A stretch of DNA of 64,000 bases. Origin: Phaseolus vulgaris (taxonomy: Eukaryota > Streptophyta > Magnoliopsida > Fabales > Fabaceae). The position numbers and the translations under genes were made by a program. The stretch spans positions 7,827,791-7,891,790 of the forward strand of contig NC_023753.2 of the NCBI RefSeq assembly GCF_000499845.2. Direction: 5' to 3'. Below the pieces are notes generated by a model that had not been told where the DNA came from, ran no database searches, and saw only the letters and a list, made by a program, of their open reading frames with translations. Below, piece by piece: positions 36,823 through 48,758 of the stretch (position 1 is its first letter; each line of letters begins with the position of its first letter).

Positions 36823-38159
36823 TTTTCCTGGAATAAAAATGGCATCATAAAAAAAGAAAGCATAATAATCTGATCTAATTTAATCACAAAAAAGAAAGCG
36901 GGAAAAAATTTAATGTATAATGTTACTTGGAGACATGTTTTGCATGATTATAAAAAACAATGGAACTGATTTTTAGTGTTTGAACTTGGGAGAACTAGCT
37001 AATAAACATCAAAACCAGGTCAACTTTAACCATATTCATCTAATCCATATTCACCACAAAAAAGAGAGAAGAAAGAAGAAGAAAAGAAAAGTAACCTGAA
37101 ATTCAAATGATCGGCTGACAAGGTTCAGACCAAAGCTGACCAATTGTTGAAGTGGGATTACAGTATGCTGCAAATAAATCCAGGTCAAAGTATGTTAAGT
37201 GCTTTGTAAATAAAATCTTTCATGAAGCTATAGAAAGAATAATGGCATGAAGGCTCGAACTTAGGACTTCTGCAAACTACCTAAACAACACCCCAGTGGC
37301 TTCAAACACTAGTGTTTTAAAGCTACCCAATGGCTGTAATGTAAAGAATTCAAACAGGTTACGGGCCTCTTATTTTTTACCAGTAGAAGAGGATGACTGA
37401 GAAGGTAAGCTAAATGAAGGAGTTCAATCAATGGCATGAAGGAGTTCAATCAGGAACAGAAAGACTTTGAAAGCAAAGGCGTGCTGACATAAACATGGTG
37501 TCGTTGAACTACATGCCACCAGCAGTGTCCAAAAAATGTCGAACGGTCTAAAAAAACAAAACAACAGAGACTAAGGCCAGTGAATCCTAAAGTAATATTC
37601 GAACAGTGTAAAAAATACAAAACTAATAAAAACCAGTGAATCCAGTAATAAAAACAGGGGACAAGACCAGTGAATCCAGTAATAAAAACAGGGGACCCTT
37701 ACTGGTGGATTTTATGATTCTGGCATATTAAGTTTACCTTCACCATGAGAGATGCACGCAAAATTTAAGGTGCTAGGGCAAGAATCACTGAGAATCACTG
37801 AAAATCAATAACACAATGTTAGGGCAAAAATGAGAGTAGGAATCAAAGATAAAATTACACATAGCACAGAAAGAAAGGAATCGAGATGAAAACCTAGGGC
37901 AAAACCGCAAAGACTCCGTTTGCGTTCTCACGGTGGCACGGCTACTCCATCACGGTGACACGCTGCTTAAGCTCAAGCGTTGACGGTGAACGACGATGAT
38001 CCCCTCTATGTATGAACGACAGTGGCACGCTACTTATGAACGATAGTGGCACGCTACTCACGCTCAAGCTGAAGGCTATGAACTACGATGACTTCTCCCG
38101 TATGAAATGCATTCCCAAAATTTTCTCAAAATATTCAAAACTTTAACAATTAAGAATTT
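36823..38159. other. CACTA 5' region upstream of the TnpA-like gene
   Basis: Non-coding, with two short local duplications: ACCAGTGAATCCAGTAATAA units near 37632-37697 and GGCACGCTACT units near 37970-38055. AAGGAGTTCAATCA also repeats near 37415-37450. Probably promoter and leader of the TnpA-like transcript. Confidence 0.6.
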
Positions 38160-38477
38160 TCAAATAAACAAAAATTATTTGTTTGCGTGGGCTTCACCTT
38201 CAGAATTTAATTCTTTGTTTAAATTTAATTTAAAATGTTTAGCGTGGGATAAACCTTCAAACATTTAAATTTTTATTATTTTTATACTTTTAATAGTGGT
38301 CGTTCCACCCACGCAACTTTTTTTTTTTTTTTAAAAAAAAGTTTGCGTGGGTATAATCCACGTTTTCTCACATTTTATTTGAATTTTGTGAATAGCGAAG
38401 GCTTATTTGACACTATTTAGTGTCGACCTAAGACCTTCGCTTTTTTTCTTCAGCTAAATAAGCAATTTCTTGTAGTG
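38160..38477. repeat. Right sub-terminal repeats and terminus of the CACTA element
   Basis: GCGTGGGCTTCACCTTCAG, AGCGTGGGATAAACCTTCAA and GCGTGGGTATAATCCACG repeat the left-end motifs. A short hairpin-like AGCGAAGGCTT...AAGACCTTCGCT lies near 38395-38443, just inside the TIR. Confidence 0.8.
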
Positions 38478-40102
38478 TGTTCGTAATATATGAAATTATT
38501 TAAAATATATAAGTGATTATCTTATTTATACAATATTAAATATAATACTTAATTAAATAGTTGACTTTAAAAATCTAATAACTTTAATTATTACTTTATA
38601 ATTTCAGTATTATACTAATTATAATTAATAAGAACGACTAAAAGGTACCACAAAAAATCTCATAAACGTTTAAAATTAAAAATAACTAGAGATGCTTAAA
38701 TAAGAGAAAATGATATTTATTTGGATTAAATAAGAACAACATTTATATGTTTAAATCAATTCTTTTATAATAGTTTTAAATTATGTAAAGATAAAAAATA
38801 TATTTTTCTTTATATTACATATAATTTCAATATGTTATAATTATTAATTCTAAAATTTAATATATATTTTATTATTTTAATTTTTTATATAAAATATTTG
38901 TTTACGATACATCAAAATTATTTTACGACGATTCAATATTGTAATATCAAAATTAGTATATAGAAAATAAATTATAAGTTCTAAGGAATATTATTATTTT
39001 TAATAAAAATACAGTATTCAAAGTAAATAATTGAATGACTATATATATGATTAATATATATTACTTAATTAAATTATATCTCAAAAATATTATAATCCTC
39101 TTAATTTGAAATATTATTTTATCTTAATTATATTAATTAATCTATTTTATTTTTACCGTTAAATTGATTATATAATTAGTAATAAGGACTAGAAATGGTG
39201 GTAAGAGAATTTTAGAGATTTAAATTTATTAAATAGTTTTTAAGGAATTATAGTGGGATGAACCATATCTACTAAAACTTAAAATATATTTAAATCTTCT
39301 TTGGTTTTTTACTAAGATTCCATTTTATTGGAATAAATATATGAGGGAATGAATTAAAAATAGATAAGAAATAAATAAAGAATTAAAGATATTTGGTTGA
39401 AAAAAAAAGTAGAAAAAAGAAAGATAGCAAAATAAGTAAAAGAAAAAATATTGTAAGTCTCGTCCTTTTTAAAATTATTAATTACATTGTAGTGCATGCA
39501 CTCTGTCAAGTTTAAAATATGTATTTAAGTGAGGGGCAAAATTCATTGTACAATTTGACTAAATAAATTACTACTGCAAAGTCTACCATATCTGAATCGT
39601 TGACCAGTCATTTCTTTATATATACAATTCACTTAAAAATATCTCCTACCCCTAAACATAAATTTATATTAGAAGTGGAGAAAATAATTTTTTACTTTTT
39701 TTAATAAAATGTGAAACATAAAGAAACAAAAAAAACATATAATAAAAAAGTAGTATTATTAAGAGGAATATTAAAATTTAATGATTTGCAAGTATTATAT
39801 ATGTAGTATAATACTTGCATTCAGAATATTTTAGAAGGTAATTTATCTTTATAAAACATTACAAAAGTTTTAGGACAAAATATATTATCTTGAGAGATTT
39901 TTAAAAAATTAAAATTATAAAAAATTTAGTAAAGTAATTTGATTATTTAAAAGTAAAAATTTAAATTATACTTAAAAAGTATAAATTTTAAATTTTTTAT
40001 ATACTCATATATTTTATTTTTTTATATTCTCTTTTTTATTCAACTAATATATTCTTGACTTTAGATTATTGATTGAATTGAAATTAAAAAATCATTCATT
40101 CA
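38478..40102. other. AT-rich spacer
   Basis: No gene. Dense TTATA and AAATTT tracts. Confidence 0.6.
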
Positions 40103-40178
40103 ATTGTGATGGGAATTTAACATTTTTTTAATAATGTTGAATTGTGATGGGAATTTAACATTTTTTTTAATAATGTTG
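40103..40178. repeat. Tandem duplication of 38 bp
   Basis: ATTGTGATGGGAATTTAACA starts at 40103 and again at 40141. The copies differ by one T in the poly-T run. Confidence 0.95.
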
Positions 40179-40319
40179 GTGAGTATTTCTTTTAATTAAG
40201 GTGTTTTTTTGTCAATATCAATGATATTTTTTATTTGATGATAGTAATTTTTACTTCATGTTAGTCAAAGTTGATTTTCTTCCAACATTTACCAAAGTTA
40301 TTTATTTTACCAACATAGG

Positions 40320-41900
40320 TACCAATGAGAAGTCTACTCACTTCCATTCTCACCTATAGCTACATTTGTTTTGTATCATGTCCGATCATTAGAGTACAAA
40401 CACATAAACACATACCATCATGCATGTCACCATCATCATTAAATCATAATTATACTCATATTATGCATATGGATGTAATGAATTCACATTTAGTCACGCA
40501 TCATGTTTTGACAAAATGCAAGGCATCCTCTAGAAGACTATAGACCATGATAAACAAGTTCTAGATGGCACACAACATTTTCTACCAACCATATATAAGT
40601 CTCTTTCAGTTTCTCCTCATTTAAAGTCTTATTTAAATTATTAGAGAATCGTGAATCCAAGTTTATCATCATCTAAGTTCTTATACTTCCCTAAGTATCC
40701 ATGCACCCACCAAAGTCATACAAATTACCCATTTAGGTCACCTATATAAGGTCAAACCTTATATACATATAGACAAACACATATACATATATATAACGAA
40801 GGACTACCAAAAAAATACATATGTCATGCATACATCATGTTATGCATTTCAACATTAATAATATATTATACATATCTAAGACATATATAATTAGTCTCAT
40901 CATTTATACATCATATCATTAGAGTAAACATGTATAAAAACATATAACAGACTCAACATTATCCTCATTTCAACATACCATTATTTGAGCAAGATCATAT
41001 TGACCTCCTCATCAATATAAGCGAGACATCATCCATTTTGCTTGAGCAACACTATCAACGCTTGAGTGAAATGTGACCCAAGAGCATTACTCTCTTAGGG
41101 CCCCCCTCGCTCCAACGACGGTCTCATTGCTTGAGTGTTCCTCACGTGTGCATTATAGTCAATGCTTGAGAGACTACCACCATGTGAAAGAAATCCAATA
41201 AGTTTCAGAGAATTTCTTTATTGTCTTTGGACGTTTGAGCATCTAACCATTGCTTGAGCGCTTAGGCCATGTATCCCACACGACCTCACGTTAAGACACT
41301 TGTACATCATTTTTACACCTCGCTTAAGCATTAAAAATAATGTTTAAGCCATAAGTCACATTGCTTGAGAATCCTCTCCAACACTTGATTGATATGTTTC
41401 AAGAGGAGAGATAATAATTTTACATCTCTCTTACTCAAGCTACAAGGTAACACTAAAGTTATACTCCACGTCACTTAAGTGACTGACAAAATGCTTTAGT
41501 GATGCTAGGCAATGAGTGCAATGATTGCACACTGCTTGGATCTGGCGTGAGCGGCAACACGTTGCTTTAGCGATTCATGATCCAATAACATGCCAAACAA
41601 CTCAAACTCAATATTTTCAAAAGTTTTTCACCATTTTAAGGGTTTCTTCTCCTTCCCAAACATTTACAGAGTAAATATTAGACAAACAACAACCCATGCC
41701 ACAATATTTAACCACAATTTCATCATATGACACATACATTCACTGAAACCATTACATTATATAAAAGTATTACTAGCTCGCCCTTACTTGGATTGAAGCA
41801 TGCATTGTCAACAATTTCTTTATAATCATTTTTTTGGCACCCGAACTCCCTTGGTAAGTATTTTAAAAATCAATCCAAAATAAAGTTATAATCGATCTAA
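40320..41900. repeat. Retroelement-like repeat with many CTTGAG words
   Basis: The stretch 40990-41600 repeats GCTTGAG(T/C/A) and its variants (CGCTTGAGTG, TTGCTTGAG, CGCTTAAGCA) more than ten times. Such words are seen in legume LTR elements. No coding potential, LTR ends or TSD could be defined, so the class is uncertain. Confidence 0.35.
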
Positions 41901-44900
41901 ATCGACTCATCGGACCTTAATATCCCAATTCTCCATAAGAATAATTTTTAAAGTAAAAAATAATACAAAGAAAAAAAGTTTTTTAAAATTAAATTTTATA
42001 AACTTAGAAATCAACGTTTAACTTTTGTTTATAGAGATTATGTACTCTGATTTATTTTAAAATTTAATATTAAAATATCATTACATCTTACAATAATTAG
42101 TTTATTATTCTACCAACTTTAACAAATCTTAGCTAAATTCTCTTAGCTAAATTCTTTTATGAGTGACATATGTAACTACTTTATAACACTTTCTATAATC
42201 AAAGTTGATAAAGAAATTTTACTAAAATTATTTATTTGTAGATAGATAAAGTCATTTTTTAATTAATATTAGTTAGTTTGTTTAGACAATGTATGTAGAA
42301 TTATTTTTTTATAATTACTAGCTAGTTTTATTTTGGATGCTACCTTTTTGTTTTTTTTTATGTTAACATTTTTGTTCGATCAACGTCATCAATGTTACGT
42401 TGTCAATATATTTTTTTTATGTAAAAAAAGGAAAAACTTTCAATGAAACCTTCACTATTTTGTCCAAATGTTAGTTGGAACATTTTTATAGTTGTTAATA
42501 GTTTGAAAAGTTCAAAAAATAAACTTTAGCCCATCTTATTGAAAAGATATCTCTAATTAATGTGAATTGAAATAATTCTGATCGATAAATAAAACCCTTA
42601 TAACAATTAATTGAAAAACGTTGCAAATTGTAAGAAGAAAAACCTTCAACTAATACCAATTAATATTCGTAAATTATTTAATAAAAAAAATCACCACATG
42701 ACACATATATGATCGATGTTCAATTCAAAAATATTGTATAATCAATTGTGAATTTTTCAAAAATATTGGATAACCAATTATCAAATGGAAAAATCACCAT
42801 AACGATTATCTTAAACATTAAATTGATTATCATTGCTTTAAACATTGTTTTTTGTGTTAAAGATTTGAAAAAAAAATTTAGAGGTTGTTAAGGTATTGTC
42901 AAATGTTTGCAAATGGTTAAAATTTAAAAAAAGGAAATTAGAACTTCGAATTGGAAAAATTGTGATTTAGAAACAATTTATTTAAGTTGAATACATGCTT
43001 ATAGTGAATTTTACTCAATCAATGTATTTTCGATAAATAAAAAATCAATGTGTACTAGAAAAGTTTGACATGACTCAATTTTTACTTAAACAAATTCATT
43101 TTTCCTGAAATAAAAGAATTCTCATTCAAGCTAAAAATTTTAAAAAATTCAAATAAATATTTATTTCTTCAAAAATATATGTTTTTTTTATATTTATAGA
43201 GAAAATATTGAATTTTATACTTTAATTGAATTGTTGGTATTTCTATCACATAAATTATTATGCATAAAAAATTGTAGTTGTGAATAATGAGTTGTAAAAA
43301 ATAAATTGATATAATTTAAAATTAATAATATTATATAAATATAATATTTATTAAGAAGGTAACATTATGTGCTAATGGTAAAGTATATTAAATAAGGTGA
43401 TATACGTAAAGAAATTAATATATGTGTGTGTACTATAAACACTTATCACTAAAAATATAACATAATGTTACTCATTGAATACTTCCATTAACTATCATGA
43501 CTTTATACATTTAATTTTTTATATAATAAGATATGCTTATGAAGATGATGTTATAATAAAGAAAAATAATCATTGATAATATTTTTAAAGGGAAATTTCT
43601 TTATATATTTACGAATTTCTTGCAAATATAAGTTGAAGTTAAGAAATTGGTAGGTATTTTGCAATTCAGTTATGAAAAGAAAATCGTACGGCAAAGTTGA
43701 TGTAACTTGTGGTTGGCTAAGTCATGACTTAAATTCCACAATTGATAAGGAAAAAGTAAAATAAAGAGATATTGATATGTAGATAATAATAATAAAGAAA
43801 AAGTAATGATGGATGTGAGTGTCACATCATAGCTACCAATACAACAATAATACCCATTGCTTCCTCCACCCATTAGAATCTCAAGAGATACATTGCACTT
43901 TTGAACCTTTCTACCAATTATTATCATTTCATTTTTCTTTTCTAGAAAGCAGCCAATAAAATGAACTTTGATTCAACTGACCCAGTCCCTCACGCGCCAT
44001 CGTAGACTCGGTTGTTTCAGCCACGTCTTCTCTCACTAACCCATTCCCCCTTTTACACTTCCCTACATTTCTTTCAATTTTTTCTTTTCTAAAAATCTTC
44101 CATGTCAAAAACACAAATATTTTTTTTATCATCAATCACATGGATTACAATATTGGATTTTTAAAAGTAATTATTATAAATCATATCATAATTTTAATTT
44201 AAGATAATAATAATAATTTGATAAATTTAAATCTTAAAATTTAAACTCGTTTTCACCTAAACAATTATATTACGAGAGCTAGAAGTGAAGCTACCTAATA
44301 GTAATTTGATTATTTTAAATTTAAATAACTTTACATTTAAAGATGTAATAAATATTCTATATATACACATACATACTACTGAATGAGTATTATTATTTGA
44401 GCAGTTACATCAAGTACACACCGGAGTATTCCACGTGTCTTTCTCGGACCCATGTGACACCAAATCCCATCATTCCTTTACGTGGTGCCGCATGTATGGT
44501 TGTTCCAAACTCAAACCCTCAAATCCTTTAATAAAAAAAACTCTAAATTTTCTTCTGACATATTCTTATTATTTTTTTCTACATATTTGGTATATTAAAT
44601 ATTTAATCTGTTTCTACTAGTTTTAAATATATTAAACATTTTTTATTTAATACTAAAATACAGTTCAGTTTTAGGAAAAATTAGCTTTATTTTCTTTTTA
44701 ATTTTTTCGAAAAATTAAAAAACTGGTAAGGTAACCCTTCCTTTCCTTTCTTCAGGTGTTGTCGTACAGGGGTGATAACTGAAATGTCACTGTTTGAAAA
44801 TCAACGGCGTATACATAATCCGTACGTGTTTGTTGGGATCTACGCCGCTAACTAAGAATCTTGGTTCTTGCCACCGTGTCCGATACGTGTTGGGTGCGCG

Positions 44901-45080
44901 TTCAAACTTCTCTCTCAACCTTAAAATTTTCACTAATTAACCATGGATTAAAACCTAAACTTATTAATTATTTCTAATTGGGGAAAATAGATTTCCTTTT
45001 TTTTTGTGGGTTGTTATTTGTTTCTGCGCATTTCGCTGTTTTTATTTTCCAACCACCCTATTACGCGGTCCAATTGTCTC
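41901..45080. other. Long intergenic region upstream of the ROH1-like gene
   Basis: No gene. 44400-44920 is less AT-rich and contains several ACGT cores (CCACGTGTC, TACGTGG, TACGTGT twice) as in ABRE/G-box promoter elements, probably distal promoter of the gene at 45616. Confidence 0.5.
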
Positions 45081-45083
45081 CAA

Positions 45084-45089
45084 TATAAG
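45084..45089 (+). promoter_or_regulatory. TATA-like box of the ROH1-like gene
   Basis: CAATATAAGCC, followed about 30 bp later by a C/T-rich leader. The leader to the ATG would be about 500 nt. Confidence 0.4.
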
Positions 45090-45615
45090 CCCTCTCCTTC
45101 CTACTAGGGTTCCATGCCTCACTTCTCCCCACATTTCTCTCTTCTTCTCTCACTTCCTTGTCTGCTTCTCTCTCTATCGCCCTTTGAAATTTTCTGACTT
45201 CTGTTTTGGATTCTCAACTCCTTGTTTCACTCAGTTCAAATTTAAACCAAAATTAGGTTTTCCAATTGGAGTGACTATAATTTCAATTTTGAGGGATTTT
45301 TTTTGGTTTCAGGAGGTTCAATTTCGAATTTCAAGGAAAATTTAGAGTTTTCAATTCCTGGGTTTCAAATTGCAGCTGTAGAAGTTTTAAACCTGAGATT
45401 GCTATTATTATTCTTTTTTGGGGGTATCAGTTTCTTTGAGAATTGCGTGTGTGAAATTTGATTTTTTTATTTCTAGTTTTGAAAGTGAGGTGAAAAGATT
45501 TTAAAATTGGAGAGAACATTTCCTTTCGTTTGGATATTTTCTTTCTGGGTTTATGAGGCAGGTGTTGGAGGAGAGGATTGAGTGAGTTTGTGTAAGTTGC
45601 GTTGTGTACGAGAGA

Positions 45616-46830
45616 ATGCCCGCGACGGACTACCGAGGGTCGTCTCCTGCATCTTTACCCCATTTTGGCCGTTCACTTTTCAGTCTTCGTCGCGAACAGG
45701 TTCACTCTATTTCCATGGAAGGGTCAAGCTTGGAGGCTGAGATGGAATCTTTTCAGCAACACGTCACTGACCGGTTCATGGAACTCTCTTCGGTTGCCCA
45801 TGATGATTTGCTTTCACTATCGTGGATTGGGAAGCTCCTTGATTGCTTTCTGTGTTGCCAAGACGAATTCAGAGCCATTGTCCGCACCCAGAAGACACAG
45901 GTGTTGAGACCCCCCTTGGATCGCATGGTGTCTGATTACTTTGAGCGCAGTGTGAAGGCTTTGGATGTTTGTAATGCAATTCGTGATGGGATTGAGCAGA
46001 TTCGCCAATGGCAGAAGCTGTTGGAGATTGTTCTCTATGCATTGGGGCATCAGAGGAGCATTGGCGAGGGCCAATTTCGAAGAGCCAAAAAGGCCCTCGT
46101 TGATTTGGCAATTGGGATGCTTGACGATAAGGACTCCAATGCCTCACTTGCGCATAGAAACCGGTCCTTTGGCCGCAGCACTGGTAGTAAAGATCATCAT
46201 AACCATAGTCATGGTCACAATCATAGTAGCAGTAATTCCCATCATCGGTCTTTAGGGCATTTTCGATCGCTTTCATGGAGTGTTTCTCGGACCTGGTCTG
46301 CTGCCAGGCAGCTCCAAGCAATCGGGAGCAGCCTTAATCCACCTAAGGCAAATGATCTTGTGGCTTCCGGTGGCCTTGCAATGACGTTGTTCATCATGAA
46401 TTCGATCCTGTTGTTTGTTATGTGGGCTCTTGTGGCTGCAATTCCGTGCCAGGACCGCGGATTACAAGTCCACTTTACCATTCCCAGGAATTTCTCCTGG
46501 GCTGTTGCATTACTCTCTCTTCACGAAAGGATCCTGGAGGAGTCAAAGAAGAGGGAGCGCAAGAATTCTTGTGGCTTGCTCAAGGAGATTCATCAGATTG
46601 AGAAATGTTCTAGATTGATGAATGAATTGTCTGATTCTGTGCACTTCCCGTTGACAGAGGAGAAAGAACGGGAGGTTAGACAGATAATGCAGGAGGTTTC
46701 ACAAGTTTGTGATGCTTTGAAAGACGGGTTAGACCCTTTGGAGCGCAAAGTAAGGAAGGTTTTCCATAGAATTGTTCGCAGTCGAACAGAAGGGCTTGAC
46801 TCTATTGGTAGGCCAACCCATGCTGAGTAA
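45616..46830 (+). CDS. ROH1: ROH1-like / BYPASS1-related protein (DUF793), single exon
   Basis: A 404-codon intronless frame starting [20 protein letters not shown]. In-frame codons upstream have no ATG, so this Met is the start. Family features in order: the N-terminal MPATDY, then a predicted helical core from about residue 40 ([54 protein letters not shown]). It continues with [20 protein letters not shown], then a His-rich linker at about 193-216. A hydrophobic stretch follows at 250-275 ([20 protein letters not shown]), and a C-terminal helical part. Homologues are single-exon and of similar length. Arabidopsis ROH1 interacts with EXO70 exocyst subunits; BYPASS relatives affect root-derived signalling. 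The ATGs of shadow frames within are not genes. Confidence 0.93.
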   Translation: MPATDYRGSSPASLPHFGRSLFSLRREQVHSISMEGSSLEAEMESFQQHVTDRFMELSSVAHDDLLSLSWIGKLLDCFLCCQDEFRAIVRTQKTQVLRPPLDRMVSDYFERSVKALDVCNAIRDGIEQIRQWQKLLEIVLYALGHQRSIGEGQFRRAKKALVDLAIGMLDDKDSNASLAHRNRSFGRSTGSKDHHNHSHGHNHSSSNSHHRSLGHFRSLSWSVSRTWSAARQLQAIGSSLNPPKANDLVASGGLAMTLFIMNSILLFVMWALVAAIPCQDRGLQVHFTIPRNFSWAVALLSLHERILEESKKRERKNSCGLLKEIHQIEKCSRLMNELSDSVHFPLTEEKEREVRQIMQEVSQVCDALKDGLDPLERKVRKVFHRIVRSRTEGLDSIGRPTHAE

Positions 46831-48480
46831 CTTGTTACCCGCATCATTTATTTGTGGGTGCTGTAATGAAATAGAAGTTGAGATGATGTGATAACTTAAT
46901 TTTGCTTCTATGGAAATAGAAGACTACTAAATGAAGAAGCGAATTACTAATGGATATAAAAAGTCGAAAATGACAGTCTGGTAATTTGAAATGAAGATTA
47001 TGCCTACGAGGAAAGGGTGAGGTGGAGGATTCTTGTACTTAAAAATCATATAAAATGTATAGAATGTAGGATATTGAAGTAGATCATGGTGATCTATGCT
47101 GCTTGTTTCCTCTCCTCTTGTATTTGTCTTGTAACGTTGCTTTGTATAATCAAATTTCGCTGTAACTTTCTGCACCGTCATTGTATTAGCCAAATCCTTT
47201 TGGTTCATATACTAACAACATCTGTGTTTGGTTTGGGAGACCAAATTATGGTACAATCTTTATTTCCTTTGCAGTCTTGGGATTGTTTAATTTCCTTTAA
47301 ACTGTAAGGACTCAACGTAGAAAAAGACATTCTGGTTCATATGCTTAAGTCTGTTTTTGTTCCACCATCATTTGTGGACTTGAATTCGGAATGACATTAA
47401 TGTTGGTCAAGTACTTTTTTTTCTGCTCTATTTGACCGGTGTTAAGAAAATACGGTCTCAAAAAGATTTTGAAATAGCATTTGGGTTGGTCAATTAAAAT
47501 CAGACCAGTGTGCACCCTTAAGCCATCCATTCACTGTAAGATCACATATATCGAATTGGAAATCTCACAAGTTTAGTTTGTTATCTGTGTCTTTATTTAT
47601 TTGCCCGTTGAAGTTGATGGACTTTGACTTGGTTACTGCCATCCGGGATTGAATTTCAAGGCAGTGACAGTAGCTCTGGTCAATAAAAAATTGTTGTTTA
47701 GATGTCAATGTATTCTTTATGACATCTCTCAAAGTCATCATGATTTGGCTATGGGTGTAACATTTGTGCTAGAACTTGGAAATGTTTGAAAGGTTTTCTG
47801 ATAGCTACTCACTCTTTTTCTGCTGGAAAATATCATGGTTTTGATTCAGCGGGTAAGACAATGCTAGAATTCGTTGTTGTTATTATTCGATTGAACACAT
47901 TTTGTTTCTCATGTTATGTGAATAATTACAATCTACTTTTATATCTTTTAAGTGACATCGAAGTAATATTATTCAACAGCTGGGGCATTCAACTGTTAAA
48001 TAATCACAATCTATTTTGATGTCTTTTTAAGTGTCTTCATGATGATTTCTACTAGTTTATCTTTATCTATCTGTATGCACATGCTATGTCTGCAACTTGT
48101 GCCTAGGTTTAGAAGAATGTATGATTTTTGCTTCAGGAGCAAACTATTCTCTTTCCAGCTCAATACAATATAAATACATTAAGAAGATAGTTTGCTTTTA
48201 ATTATGTTATGTAATCTTAAATAAAAGAACAATTTCTGAGATACAATAGAATGACTAAAGTTGAAGGTATGATCTTTTATTTGTAGCTAGTTGATGTTGT
48301 AGCATGCAATTAAATGATAGTTTTGTTGTGTCCACCTAACCTAAGAGTTTGTCACGCATATGTTCCACAAGAAAAATTATAATTTCACAATCCAAAAGTG
48401 GTATACAAATTCCGATATAATGGTTTAAAAAAAATACAATAAAAATAAATTTTATAATTAAATAATATAAAAAAATGAAA
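46831..48480. other. 3' flank of the ROH1-like gene and spacer
   Basis: The first 100-400 bp are probably 3'UTR. No further gene seen; open frames near 47086-47307 and 47786-48019 lack recognisable motifs. Confidence 0.5.
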
Positions 48481-48623
48481 AATGATACATTGACCACCTT
48501 GCTCCACTATACAACCATCTTTCTTTATTTAAATTTCAATTTTTGTATGAAATGACAAAAATACATTTTTTTTATATTATCAATTAAGAGTTGTATAATG
48601 GAACAAGTTGTCCCTCTATCATT
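48481..48623. mobile_element. MITE-like element, 143 bp with inverted ends
   Basis: The first 35 bp (AATGATACATTGACCACCTT...) and the reverse complement of the last 34 bp (AATGATAGAGGGACAACTTG...) align over their whole length with about a quarter mismatches. The middle is AT-rich and non-coding. The TSD is unclear because of the flanking A-runs. Confidence 0.65.
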
Positions 48624-48703
48624 CTTCTAAAAAAAATTAAAATAATAGTATTGAGAATTGTTGGATGAAAAAAAAAAATCTCAAGATTAGTTGAACAATT
48701 GGT

Positions 48704-48758
48704 GAATTAGTCTACTCAAGGTGAGGGGGTGTAAAAAAAAGAATTAGTCTACTCAAGG
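48704..48758. repeat. 18-bp direct repeat flanking a 19-bp A-tailed insert
   Basis: GAATTAGTCTACTCAAGG at 48704-48721 and 48741-48758 encloses TGAGGGGGTGTAAAAAAAA. This looks like a minimal retroposed fragment with TSD; tandem duplication with filler is the alternative. Confidence 0.7.

Larger units (their letters stand above)
24366..38477 (-). mobile_element. CACTA (En/Spm-type) DNA transposon, non-autonomous, with nested gypsy element
   Basis: The right terminus reads, on the minus strand, CACTACAAGAAATTGC ending at 38477. The left terminus is TACTACAAAAAAAATG from 24366, i.e. CACTACAA with the first C changed to T. Both are flanked by TGT (24363-24365 and 38478-38480), the 3-bp target duplication expected for CACTA elements. 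Sub-terminal repeats of the GCGTGGGCTTAGCC type lie inside both ends. The only gene is a minus-strand TnpA-like (Transposase_24) gene at 26429-36822. I see no TnpD-type transposase (Transposase_21/DUF4218) gene, so the element could not move alone. It measures 14.1 kb, about 5.6 kb without the inserted retrotransposon. Confidence 0.93.

Noticed and set aside
41095..41160. Possible tRNA gene in a GC-rich patch
   Set aside because: No A-box/B-box pair or cloverleaf arms could be laid out; it is part of the CTTGAG-rich repeat.
45004..45345. Open frame of 113 codons upstream of the ROH1-like gene
   Set aside because: It lies in the C/T-rich promoter/leader, starts without ATG, has Phe/Leu/Ser bias and no motif.
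45817..46847. Several long open frames on the opposite strand and in other frames of the ROH1-like gene
   Set aside because: Shadows of a 404-codon gene; the + frame at 45616 has family motifs end to end.
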